Source of the DNA: Oscillospiraceae bacterium
GTDB lineage: Bacteria > Bacillota > Clostridia > Oscillospirales > Ruminococcaceae
Direction of reading: 5' to 3'
NCBI GenBank assembly: GCA_900768245.1
Contig: CAAGCE010000079.1
Span: 1 to 9,335, forward strand
DNA length: 9,335 nucleotides
Shown here piece by piece: positions 1 through 6,471 of this stretch (positions within the stretch are counted from its first letter, which is position 1; each line of letters starts with the position of its first letter). The notes under the pieces are model-generated. The model did not search any database. It was not told where the DNA came from and worked only from the letters and a program-made list of their open reading frames with translations. The position numbers were made by a program, and so were the translations under genes.

Positions 1-20
1 GCCGGTTTTGTGCCGTGCTG

Positions 21-113
21 CCGGCGCGGCTGCTATCTTTGAGGTTCGCACCTTCTTGGGCGCGTCCAAATAAAAAAATAAAAAAATGCCGCAAAACTCA
101 ATTTCAAGGCACA
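21..113. repeat. intergenic hairpin plus A-tract element, copy 1
   Basis: This non-coding stretch upstream of the repressor gene shares ordered blocks with the region at 8491-8586. The blocks are GCGGCTGCTATC (26-37), then 34 nt, then seven A, T, seven A, T (72-87), then ATGCCG and AAGGCAC. A short GC stem (about 23-28 with 61-66) and an internal AGGT-TCGC-ACCT hairpin lie before the A-tract. A frame at positions 2-73 is open up to a TAA and could be the 3' end of an upstream gene, but nothing in it is recognisable. I see no convincing -35/-10 pair here; TATATT at 135-140 lacks a good -35. Confidence 0.4.
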
Positions 114-161
114 AAACCTATGTGTCTTTAAAAATATATTAATGTAAAGGGGACGCTCTTT

Positions 162-806
162 ATGAACGAAATCAATTCCACAGGTGATCTTATCCATCAG
201 CGGCGTAAAGCTTTGGGACTCACTTTGCAGGAGGTGGGCGATGCTGTCGGTGTAGGTAAAAGCACAGTTAAAAAATGGGAAACAGGTCTTATCCGCAGTA
301 TGAGAAAAGACCGCATAGTCAAGCTTGCAAACGTGCTCCGTCTTGAAGTGAACGATCTGCTTCTTGATGAGGCCGAACTGCCATCAAACTGCACTCCTGT
401 CGATGTTTTCAGGGATTCTGTACAGATACCCGTTATCGGACGTGTTGCGGCAGGTCTTTCCTGTCACGCAGAGGAGGACATTGAGGGTTACGAGCTTGCT
501 CCGAAAAATATTATCAACAACAGCGACAGATATGTTTATCTGCGTGTTCAGGGCGACAGTATGTCACCTCTTATCCTTGACGGCGACCTTGTTCTTATCC
601 GCTGCCAGAGCTCCGTTGACAGCGGTACATATGCTGTTGTTATAATCGACGATGATGACGGTGTTGTGAAAAAGGTGCGCTACGGCAAGGACTGGATAGA
701 GCTTATAAGCGAAAATCCTTACTATCCCCCAAGACGTTTCGAGGGTGAGGACGTTCAGCGTGTCCGTGTTTTCGGAAGAGTTATGGAAAGCAAGCACAAA
801 TTCTGA
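162..806 (+). CDS. XRE-family repressor with S24 (LexA/CI-like) autoprotease domain
   Basis: This 214-residue protein is a cytoplasmic DNA-binding repressor of the self-cleaving type. Residues about 10-68 form an XRE helix-turn-helix (Q13-RRKALGLTLQEVGDAVG, then STVKKWETG). Residues about 88-210 are an S24 peptidase domain. The expected cleavage site is A97-G98 (RVAAG), the nucleophile S133 lies in GDSMSP, and the general base is K170 in VVKKV. The spacings (36 and 37 residues) match LexA, so the protease looks intact. The HTH is XRE-type rather than the winged helix of true LexA, so I do not call it lexA. The start is supported by AAAGGGG at 146-152. The gene ends 15 nt before plsC and is probably co-transcribed with it. 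By family analogy, cleavage would be triggered by RecA filaments or another signal. I found no LexA-type operator upstream. Confidence 0.88.
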   Translation: MNEINSTGDLIHQRRKALGLTLQEVGDAVGVGKSTVKKWETGLIRSMRKDRIVKLANVLRLEVNDLLLDEAELPSNCTPVDVFRDSVQIPVIGRVAAGLSCHAEEDIEGYELAPKNIINNSDRYVYLRVQGDSMSPLILDGDLVLIRCQSSVDSGTYAVVIIDDDDGVVKKVRYGKDWIELISENPYYPPRRFEGEDVQRVRVFGRVMESKHKF

Positions 807-821
807 TAAAGGAGTACCGTT

Positions 822-1499
822 ATGAATGCATTTGTAAGAAATCTCGTAAAGGGCATTTACAAGCTTGTTTACGATTTTAACATAGAGGGTATCGAAAACA
901 TACCTCAGGACAGACCTGTTATACTTGCATCAAATCACCGCAGCTATGCTGACCCTGTTATTCTGACTATGCCAATGAAGCTGCCCGTTACATATATGGC
1001 AAAGGAAGAGCTTTTCAAAAACAAGCTTTTCGGCTGGTTCATACGCAAGCTGGGCGCATTCCCGGTAAAGAGAGGCGCAGGTGATATGTCTGTTATTGAG
1101 GACAGCGCAAATATCCTCAGATCGGGCAAAAATCTTGTTATTTTCCCCGAGGGAACACGCTCCAGGGACGGCAAGGTTGGAAAAGGCAAGACGGGCGTTG
1201 CTCTCATTGCCGCAATGTCAGGTGCTGACGTTGTTCCCTGCGGTATCTGTTTCGAGGGTGAAAAGCTTCATTTCCGCTCCAAGCTTACACTTAAATTCGG
1301 CAAGGTCATAAAAGCCGAGGAGATACACGTTACCGATAATTCGCCGAGAGAACTGAAAGCTGTTAAGCACCGTATTATGAGCGCAATAACAGAGCTTGTT
1401 GAAAGCACCCCTGCCGCTCTCCCTGCTTCCGCTCCGCAGGCGGCTCTCCCCGCTCCCGACGAAAACACGGAGGACAAAAACAATGCGGGCACAGATTAA
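822..1499 (+). CDS. plsC: 1-acyl-sn-glycerol-3-phosphate acyltransferase (PlsC)
   Basis: The 225-residue product acylates lysophosphatidic acid to phosphatidic acid at the inner face of the membrane, a central step of phospholipid synthesis. The family motifs are clear: NHRSYAD with catalytic H39 and D44 (the HX4D motif), FPVKRG around residue 80-85, and the FPEGTRS block at 108-114 that contacts the glycerol phosphate. A long transmembrane segment is not obvious; the N-terminal 20 residues are amphipathic and basic. The start has AAAGGAG at 808-814 with a 7-nt spacer. The last ~30 residues are an Ala/Pro-rich then Asp/Glu/Asn-rich tail outside the conserved domain, and their coding sequence carries the ribosome binding site and start of the next gene (17-nt overlap), which suggests translational coupling. 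The order plsC-ispH-rpsA is common in Clostridia. Confidence 0.93.
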   Translation: MNAFVRNLVKGIYKLVYDFNIEGIENIPQDRPVILASNHRSYADPVILTMPMKLPVTYMAKEELFKNKLFGWFIRKLGAFPVKRGAGDMSVIEDSANILRSGKNLVIFPEGTRSRDGKVGKGKTGVALIAAMSGADVVPCGICFEGEKLHFRSKLTLKFGKVIKAEEIHVTDNSPRELKAVKHRIMSAITELVESTPAALPASAPQAALPAPDENTEDKNNAGTD

Positions 1500-3471
1500 A
1501 ATTGCCGACAAGGCAGGTTTCTGCTTCGGTGTTGACAGAGCAGTCAAAATTGTGTATAATGTATTGAATAAGGGCGAAAAGGCTGCAACCTACGGCGAAA
1601 TAATCCATAATCCAAACGTTGTGGCGGATCTTCGTGCAAAGGGCGTCCGTGTTATCGAATCGATCGATGAGATAAGCGAGCTTGAAAACTGCACTGTCGT
1701 TATCCGCTCCCACGGTGTAGGAAAAGATGTTTACAGCGAGATAGAACGGTATGCCGACCGTGGTGTTTCCTGCTGCGACGGTACTTGTCCGTTCGTTGCA
1801 AGGATACATAATATCGTTTCCGAAAAATCATCAGAGGGCTATGATATTATAATTCTGGGGGACAAAGACCACCCTGAAGTCCGTGGAATTGTCGGTTTTT
1901 GTAATAATATCCCATATTTTTGCTCAAACGACGTTGAACTTTCCGAATTTCTGAAAAAAAATTCAAGAAATCTAAAAAAAAAGGTTGCAATTGTTGCGCA
2001 AACAACGTATAATATAATTATGTGGGATAAGTGCAGCTATATTCTGAAATCAGAATGTCCCGACGCAGAGGTTTACAATACCATCTGCAGTGCTACTGCC
2101 GACAGACAGCAAAGTGCCGTCAGTCTGGCAAGATCCTCCGACTTTATGATCGTTATCGGAGGTAAGCACAGCTCCAATACAGTTAAACTTTTTGAGATCT
2201 GCAAAAAGCACTGTGCTGACTGCATCCTTATTACAGATGCAGACGAGCTCGACAGGGAGAATATCCTTGAAAGGCTCTCCAATATCGGTGAAAATATCAA
2301 CATCGGTATTACTGCCGGAGCATCGACCCCGGCTTATATAATCAAGGAGGTACAAAACCAGATGAGCGAAATTTTAAAGAACAATGATGAGGACTTTGAC
2401 TTTGCGGAGGCGCTCGATGCGTCTTTCAAAAAAATATATACCGGTAACAGGGTGAAAGGATACATAACAGCTGTTAATGATGCAGAAGCTACCGTTGATG
2501 TAGGCACAAAGCACACAGGCTATATCACATTGTCTGAACTTACAGATGATCCTACACTCAAGGCTTCCGATGTTGTTAAAGTCGGCGATGAGGTTGACCT
2601 TATCGTTATCAAGATCAACGATGCAGACGGTATCGTTCAGCTTTCCAAGAAGAAGGTCGACGCAATGGTAGGCTTCGATAAGCTCGTTAAGGCTTACAAC
2701 GAAGGCACTGTTCTCGAGGGTACTGTTACTAACGTTGTCAAGGGCGGCGTTATCGTTATCACAGAAGGCACAAGAGTATTCATTCCTGCTTCACAGGCTA
2801 CTGCACGCCGTGATGAAAAGCTTGAATCACTCCTCAAGAAGACAGTTAAGTTCAAGATCATTGAGATCAACGAACAGAAATTCAAGGCAGTCGGCTCTAT
2901 CAAAGCTGTTCTCAACGCTGAAAAGGACGCTGCCAAGACTAAGTTCTGGGAAACAGTTCAGGTCGGCGACAAGTTCAAGGGCGAAGTTAAGTCCATCACT
3001 AACTACGGTGCATTCGTAGACCTCGGCGGAATCGACGGAATGGTTCACATTTCCGAACTCAGCTGGAACAGGATCAAGCACCCATCAGAGGTTGTTAAGG
3101 TTGGCGACGTTATCGAAGTTTACGTTAAGGAACTCGATAAGGACGCAAACAGAATCTCCCTCGGCTACAAGAAGGACGAGGACAATCCTTGGGTCAAGTT
3201 TGCTAACGAATACAAGGTTGGCGATGTTGTAGACGCTAAGGTCGTTTCCATCACACCATTCGGTGCATTTGCTCAGATCATTCCTGGCATTGACGGTCTT
3301 ATCCACATCTCTCAGATCGCTAACAAGAGAGTTACAAACGTTAAGGACGTTCTCTCTATCGGTGATGAAGTAAAGGCTAAGATCACAGAGATCGACATTG
3401 ACAAGAAGAGAATCAGTATGTCTATCCGTGAACTTCTTGAAGAAGAAGGCACAGAAGAAGCTGCTGAATAA
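1483..3471 (+). CDS. ispH-rpsA: fused HMBPP reductase (IspH) and ribosomal protein S1
   Basis: This 662-residue bifunctional protein joins the last enzyme of the MEP isoprenoid pathway (HMBPP to IPP and DMAPP, [4Fe-4S] enzyme) to ribosomal protein S1. The IspH part is residues 1 to about 290. The iron-sulfur cysteines are C14 (GFCFGV), C102 (GTCP) and C202 (TICSAT). Substrate residues H42, H77 (RSHGV), H130 and E132 (HPEV) and the SSN at 230-232 are all present. Four S1 RNA-binding domains follow at about 319-391, 406-472, 492-563 and 577-650, with an acidic end. I chose ATG 1483 because GGAGG at 1469-1473 lies 9 nt before it and the IspH homology starts right there; an upstream TTG at 1396 would add 29 unrelated residues. 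Such fusions are known in Clostridia. Codon use changes visibly after about 2450, from mixed to strongly optimised. An internal Shine-Dalgarno and ATG mark the junction (2344-2364). Confidence 0.95.
   Translation: MRAQIKIADKAGFCFGVDRAVKIVYNVLNKGEKAATYGEIIHNPNVVADLRAKGVRVIESIDEISELENCTVVIRSHGVGKDVYSEIERYADRGVSCCDGTCPFVARIHNIVSEKSSEGYDIIILGDKDHPEVRGIVGFCNNIPYFCSNDVELSEFLKKNSRNLKKKVAIVAQTTYNIIMWDKCSYILKSECPDAEVYNTICSATADRQQSAVSLARSSDFMIVIGGKHSSNTVKLFEICKKHCADCILITDADELDRENILERLSNIGENINIGITAGASTPAYIIKEVQNQMSEILKNNDEDFDFAEALDASFKKIYTGNRVKGYITAVNDAEATVDVGTKHTGYITLSELTDDPTLKASDVVKVGDEVDLIVIKINDADGIVQLSKKKVDAMVGFDKLVKAYNEGTVLEGTVTNVVKGGVIVITEGTRVFIPASQATARRDEKLESLLKKTVKFKIIEINEQKFKAVGSIKAVLNAEKDAAKTKFWETVQVGDKFKGEVKSITNYGAFVDLGGIDGMVHISELSWNRIKHPSEVVKVGDVIEVYVKELDKDANRISLGYKKDEDNPWVKFANEYKVGDVVDAKVVSITPFGAFAQIIPGIDGLIHISQIANKRVTNVKDVLSIGDEVKAKITEIDIDKKRISMSIRELLEEEGTEEAAE
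2344..2364 (+). promoter_or_regulatory. internal ribosome binding site and in-frame ATG at the IspH/S1 junction
   Basis: A perfect AAGGAGG (2344-2350) is followed after 11 nt by ATG 2362, in frame with the fusion (M294). The site falls exactly between the end of the IspH fold and the first S1 domain. Starting here would give a 369-residue protein with a 25-residue acidic leader and four S1 domains, which is a normal layout for free-standing S1. The AAG GAG G also encodes the Lys-Glu-Val that is natural at the IspH C-terminus, so chance cannot be excluded. Function is inferred, not shown. Confidence 0.55.
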
Positions 3472-3492
3472 TCCGCTTTAAATATTGATCAT

Positions 3493-3530
3493 AAGCTGCT
3501 GCGGCGTTTGCTGCGGCAGCTTTTGTTTTA
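3493..3530 (+). terminator. intrinsic terminator of the plsC-ispH-rpsA operon
   Basis: AAGCTGCTGCGGC pairs with GCTGCGGCAGCTT to make a 13-bp stem (two G-U pairs) with a GTTT loop. It is followed by TTGTTTTA and lies 21 nt after the stop codon. Confidence 0.9.
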
Positions 3531-3712
3531 TCCCTGTTTTTTTATTTTTAGGGAAGCCGACTTTCGCCTGAGGCTGCACCAAACACGTCCCATACGTTAA
3601 ATTGCACGGACTTTTACTAAGGGTATCGTGCCGTTCAAAAGCAAAACTCCGCCTGCATTGCAATGAAAATTACTTTTCCTGCGTTTTTTCCGCATCAGCC
3701 GACGGCGTTTTG
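3531..3712. other. non-coding block of unknown role
   Basis: No supported gene lies between the operon terminator and the palindromic element. The block contains a T-rich stretch flanked by TCCCT and AGGGA (3531-3553) and a second T-rich stretch after GACGGCG (3701-3720). A 61-codon frame on the minus strand (3478-3663) crosses the whole block, but it runs through the operon terminator and has no good ribosome binding site, so I do not annotate it. Confidence 0.5.
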
Positions 3713-3720
3713 TTTTTTTA

Positions 3721-3878
3721 TACTAATCTCTGATCGTTCTATAGACAAATCCTTGGCTGAAATAATCCCACTCTGCGTCAATCTCCTTTGACGGGCGGCA
3801 AGCCCGCCTGCAGTCGATTTCCTTGATTGGAATTATTTCATCTGTCGGCTTTGTCTATAGAACGATTAAAGATTAGTA
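3721..3878. mobile_element. 158-bp imperfect palindrome, MITE-like element
   Basis: The terminal 29 bp on each side (3721-3749 and 3850-3878) are inverted repeats with 27 of 29 positions matching; both carry GTTCTATAGACAAA on the outside-in strand. A second matched pair lies further in (TGAAATAATCCCA at 3758-3770 and its near-complement at 3828-3840). The centre is a small CGGGC-GGCAA-GCCCG hairpin at 3792-3806. All three pairs are symmetric about 3799.5. Each end is bordered by TA inside the repeat, which would fit TA-target insertion as in IS630/Tc1-mariner-derived MITEs, but the target duplication cannot be separated from the repeat itself. There is no coding capacity. As RNA it would fold into one long hairpin, extended by the flanking T-run and A-rich stretch to about 3713-3886. 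Confidence 0.65.
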
Positions 3879-3933
3879 TGAGAAAACGTCAGAACGGAGA
3901 GATACTTGCTGCCGAAAAATAAAAAATAGTCTA

Positions 3934-3962
3934 TTGATTTTTGAGATCGGCTGTGGTATAAT
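3934..3962 (+). promoter_or_regulatory. sigma-A-type promoter of the cysE-cysS operon
   Basis: TTGATT (3934-3939), a 17-nt spacer and a perfect TATAAT (3957-3962), with TGG just before the -10 (extended -10). Transcription would start near 3969 and produce a leader of about 300 nt containing the T-box. Confidence 0.8.
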
Positions 3963-3990
3963 AATTGCAAGTGAATATAATGTATTATAC

Positions 3991-4250
3991 GGTAAATGCG
4001 TATCGGTCAGAGTAGCTTTTTTTCGGGTCGCAGAGAGCGTCGGGTTGGTGTAACGGCGTCGATGAAAAATTGTGAAGTGCGGCCGCCGGCACAGGTCGGG
4101 GAATGAAGGCAATGCCTTTTAGTATCCGCCTGCGTAAAGCCTGCGTTAAAGGCAACGAGATAAAGCTTATGCTTTAACCGAAGTGGGACCGTGGTTTTTC
4201 AGACCGCCTTCGGAAACAAATTCTGTTTCCGAAGCGGTTTTTTGTGTTTT
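3991..4250 (+). ncRNA. T-box riboswitch leader, specificity cysteine (UGC specifier)
   Basis: The leader senses uncharged tRNA-Cys and lets transcription continue into cysE-cysS. Stem I is closed by CGGTC (4004-4008) with GGCCG (4081-4085). It contains AGAGTAG on its 5' side, the AGAGAGCG...GGTTGGTG distal part (4032-4050), and GAAGTGC on its 3' side, with specifier codon TGC at 4078-4080. A stem II pairing TGCCTTT (4113-4119) with AAAGGCA (4148-4154) and a stem III TAAAGC-TTAT-GCTTTA (4161-4176) follow. The antiterminator is CCGAAG (4178-4183), the bulge TGGGACC that binds the tRNA end, GTGG, loop, CCGC, CTTCGG (4208-4213). Its 3' half is reused as the 5' half of the terminator. The bulge reads UGGG, so a U73 discriminator of tRNA-Cys would pair by wobble. 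Confidence 0.9.
4204..4250 (+). terminator. T-box-controlled intrinsic terminator
   Basis: CCGCCTTCGGAAACA pairs with TGTTTCCGAAGCGG (one bulged C) around an AATTC loop and is followed by TTTTTTGTGTTTT. The 5' arm (CCGCCTTCGG) is the same sequence that closes the antiterminator, so the two folds exclude each other. Confidence 0.92.
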
Positions 4251-4268
4251 ATGAAAGGCTGGGATATT

Positions 4269-4988
4269 ATGCTGTCAATAAAAAAATTGATAAAACAATT
4301 TAATGAAGAGATCGAATCAGTGAAAAGACGTGACCCTGCTGCAAGAAACGCACTTGAAATAGTGCTGACCTATTCAGGACTTCATGCTATACTTGCATAT
4401 CGTGTGGCACACGTTTTCTATACAAAAAAACTCTATCTTACAGCGAGAATAATTTCTCAGCTGGCAAGATTTTTTACGGGAATTGAGATCCACCCGGGCG
4501 CAAAGATAGGCAAGGGATTTTTTATCGACCACGGTTCGGGAGTAGTTATAGGCGAAACTACCGAAATAGGCGATAACTGCCTTATCTATCAGGGCGTTAC
4601 ATTGGGCGGCACAGGCAAAGACAGAGGAAAGCGTCACCCTACACTCGGCAATAATGTAATGGTAGGCTCGGGTGCAAGAGTTCTCGGACCGTTCAAGGTG
4701 GGCGACAATGCTAAAATAGCTGCCAATGCTGTCGTACTTGAAGAAGTTCCGCCCGACTGCACAGCTGTCGGCGTTCCCGCAAGGATAGTCAGAAGAGGCG
4801 GCAAGCGTGTTGACACCTGCAATGAGCTTGACCAGATACACATTCCCGATCCTGTTTCGCAGGAGCTTTGCAAGCAGCTTGCAAGAATAGAAGCTCTCGA
4901 AAAGAAAGTAAATAAGCTTGAGATCTCAGAATTGGGTAAAAAATATAATAAACGTACAAACGAGGAGGATACCGATGAAAATTTATAA
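4269..4988 (+). CDS. cysE: serine O-acetyltransferase
   Basis: The 239-residue enzyme transfers acetyl from acetyl-CoA to L-serine, giving O-acetylserine, the direct precursor of cysteine. It is cytoplasmic and normally a trimer or a dimer of trimers. Residues 1-70 are the helical N-terminal domain; about 70-180 are a left-handed beta-helix of hexapeptide repeats. Key motifs are IEIHPGA (E73, H75), IDHGSGVVIGET with catalytic H88, and the GGTGKDRGKRHP acetyl-CoA loop at 113-124. The protein is of the shorter Gram-positive type, but its tail from about 195 is a charged helix, possibly a coiled coil, that lies beyond the core fold. I chose ATG 4269 (AAAGG at 4254-4258) because longer versions from 4191 or 4251 would translate the T-box terminator region. 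Regulation is by the Cys T-box just upstream. Its end overlaps cysS by 14 nt. Confidence 0.94.
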   Translation: MLSIKKLIKQFNEEIESVKRRDPAARNALEIVLTYSGLHAILAYRVAHVFYTKKLYLTARIISQLARFFTGIEIHPGAKIGKGFFIDHGSGVVIGETTEIGDNCLIYQGVTLGGTGKDRGKRHPTLGNNVMVGSGARVLGPFKVGDNAKIAANAVVLEEVPPDCTAVGVPARIVRRGGKRVDTCNELDQIHIPDPVSQELCKQLARIEALEKKVNKLEISELGKKYNKRTNEEDTDENL

Positions 4989-6387
4989 TTCACTTACAAG
5001 AACAAAGGAAGAATTTGTGCCTAATGAAGCTGGAAAAGTCGCAATGTATACCTGCGGTCCGACAGTTTATCACTATGCCCATATAGGCAACCTCCGCAGC
5101 TATATTATGGAGGACGTACTTGAAAAATATCTCCGCTTTGACGGCTATGATGTAAAGCGTGTAATGAATATCACCGATGTCGGTCATCTTACAAGCGACG
5201 GCGATACAGGCGACGACAAAATGCTCAAAGGTGCAAAGCGTGAGCATAAGACAGTTATGGAAATTGCAAAGTTCTATACCGACGCTTTCTTTGATGACTG
5301 CAAAAAGCTCAACATAAAAACTCCTGATGTTGTAGCTCCCGCAACAAGCTGTATCGATGATTTCATCAAGGTCATTTCCGCTCTTATTGAAAAAGGCTAT
5401 GCCTATGAAGCAGGCGGAAACATTTATTTCGACACATCAAAGCTCAAACAATACTATGTTTTCAACGATTTCAAGGAAGAAGATCTTGCTGTCGGTGTCC
5501 GTGAGGGCGTTGAAGAGGATACAAACAAGCGAAACAAGGCTGACTTTGTGCTCTGGTTCACAAAATCCAAATTTGACGATCAGGAGCTTAAATGGGACAG
5601 TCCTTGGGGCGTCGGCTATCCCGGCTGGCACATTGAATGTTCCTGCATAAGCATGAAAAATCTCGGCGAATACCTTGACATTCACTGCGGCGGTATCGAT
5701 AACGCTTTCCCTCACCACACAAACGAAATTGCACAGAGCGAGGCTTATCTCGGTCATAAATGGTGCAACTACTGGTTCCACGTTCATCACCTAAATACAA
5801 ACAGCGGCAAAATGAGCAAGTCCTCCGGCGAGTTCCTTACTGTTTCACTTCTTGAGGAAAAGGGCTATGACCCTATCGTTTACCGTTTCTTCTGCTTACA
5901 GTCACACTACCGCAAGTCACTTGTATTCAGCTATGAAAACCTTGACAATGCAGCAGTTGCATACAATAAAATGACAGCAAGAATTGCTGCGGCTGTAAAG
6001 GATACCTCAGGTGAGATCGACAAGGCTGCATATGATAAGCTTATGGGCAGCTTTAAGGACGCTCTTGACAACGACCTTAACACAGCTCTTGCGATCACTG
6101 CCGTATATGATGTTCTTTCCGCTGATACAAACGGCAAAACAAAGGCTGCTCTTATCAGCGAATTTGACAAGGTGCTTTCACTCAACCTTATAAAAAATGC
6201 CGAAAAGCTCAACGCTGAGCCTGAAACGGAAGAACTCCCGCAGGAGATACTTGATCTTGCCGAACAGCGCAAGGCTGCAAGAAAGGAAAAGAATTTTGCT
6301 CTTGCAGATGAACTCCGTGACAAAATAACCGCTCTCGGATATGTTGTTGAGGAAACAAGACAGGGTACTAAAATTTATAAAAAATAA
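4975..6387 (+). CDS. cysS: cysteinyl-tRNA synthetase
   Basis: The 470-residue class I aminoacyl-tRNA synthetase charges tRNA-Cys with cysteine. The nucleotide-binding signatures HIGN (36-39) and KMSKS (279-283) are intact. The zinc site that selects the cysteine thiol is complete: C27 (CGPTVY), C222 (HIECS), H247 and E251 (PHHTNEIAQSE). The helical anticodon region fills the C-terminal third, ending in a basic GTKIYKK. The length is close to the usual 460-470. The start at 4975 has AGGAGG at 4963-4968, 6 nt away, and lies inside the last codons of cysE in another frame, which suggests translational coupling. cysE-cysS is a standard Firmicute operon under a shared Cys T-box, so synthesis of cysteine and its use for translation rise together. 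Confidence 0.97.
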   Translation: MKIYNSLTRTKEEFVPNEAGKVAMYTCGPTVYHYAHIGNLRSYIMEDVLEKYLRFDGYDVKRVMNITDVGHLTSDGDTGDDKMLKGAKREHKTVMEIAKFYTDAFFDDCKKLNIKTPDVVAPATSCIDDFIKVISALIEKGYAYEAGGNIYFDTSKLKQYYVFNDFKEEDLAVGVREGVEEDTNKRNKADFVLWFTKSKFDDQELKWDSPWGVGYPGWHIECSCISMKNLGEYLDIHCGGIDNAFPHHTNEIAQSEAYLGHKWCNYWFHVHHLNTNSGKMSKSSGEFLTVSLLEEKGYDPIVYRFFCLQSHYRKSLVFSYENLDNAAVAYNKMTARIAAAVKDTSGEIDKAAYDKLMGSFKDALDNDLNTALAITAVYDVLSADTNGKTKAALISEFDKVLSLNLIKNAEKLNAEPETEELPQEILDLAEQRKAARKEKNFALADELRDKITALGYVVEETRQGTKIYKK

Positions 6388-6395
6388 ATTCCCGA

Positions 6396-6436
6396 ATTTC
6401 ACCGCACAGAGGTCAGACAGCTTTGTGCGGTGAAAT
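6396..6436 (+). terminator. hairpin after cysS, probable weak terminator
   Basis: A perfect 13-bp stem (ATTTCACCGCACA with TGTGCGGTGAAAT) encloses a 15-nt loop, 9 nt after the cysS stop. The following sequence ATTTGTGACATTTG is only moderately T-rich, so termination may be partial or the hairpin may mainly protect the 3' end. Confidence 0.55.
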
Positions 6437-6471
6437 ATTTGTGACATTTGAATGAGAATTTTCAAAAACAG

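Noticed and set aside
162..806. Calling the first gene LexA
   Set aside because: The protease half fits LexA, but the DNA-binding half is XRE-type rather than the LexA winged helix, and no LexA box was found upstream.
1396..1482. TTG start giving a 29-residue N-terminal extension of the IspH-S1 fusion
   Set aside because: The extension is the plsC tail read in another frame and has no IspH similarity. ATG 1483 has a good GGAGG and begins exactly at the conserved IspH N-terminus.
3478..3663. 61-residue open frame on the minus strand
   Set aside because: It runs through the rpsA terminator hairpin, has no convincing ribosome binding site or promoter, and its product resembles no known protein. 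It is kept only as a low-interest observation.
3873..4112. 79-residue open frame on the minus strand
   Set aside because: It is the complement of the palindrome end, the promoter and T-box stem I, and is explained by those structures.
4191..4268. Upstream starts for cysE at 4191 or 4251
   Set aside because: The added codons would read through the T-box antiterminator and terminator. ATG 4269 has AAAGG 10 nt upstream and begins a typical CysE N-terminus.
4374..4841. 155-residue open frame antisense to cysE
   Set aside because: It is a shadow of the cysE reading frame, with no start signals.
4918..4974. Earlier start for cysS at 4918
   Set aside because: It lies well within cysE, has no ribosome binding site and adds 19 unrelated residues. 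ATG 4975 has AGGAGG at the right distance and the typical MKIYNSLTRTKE beginning.
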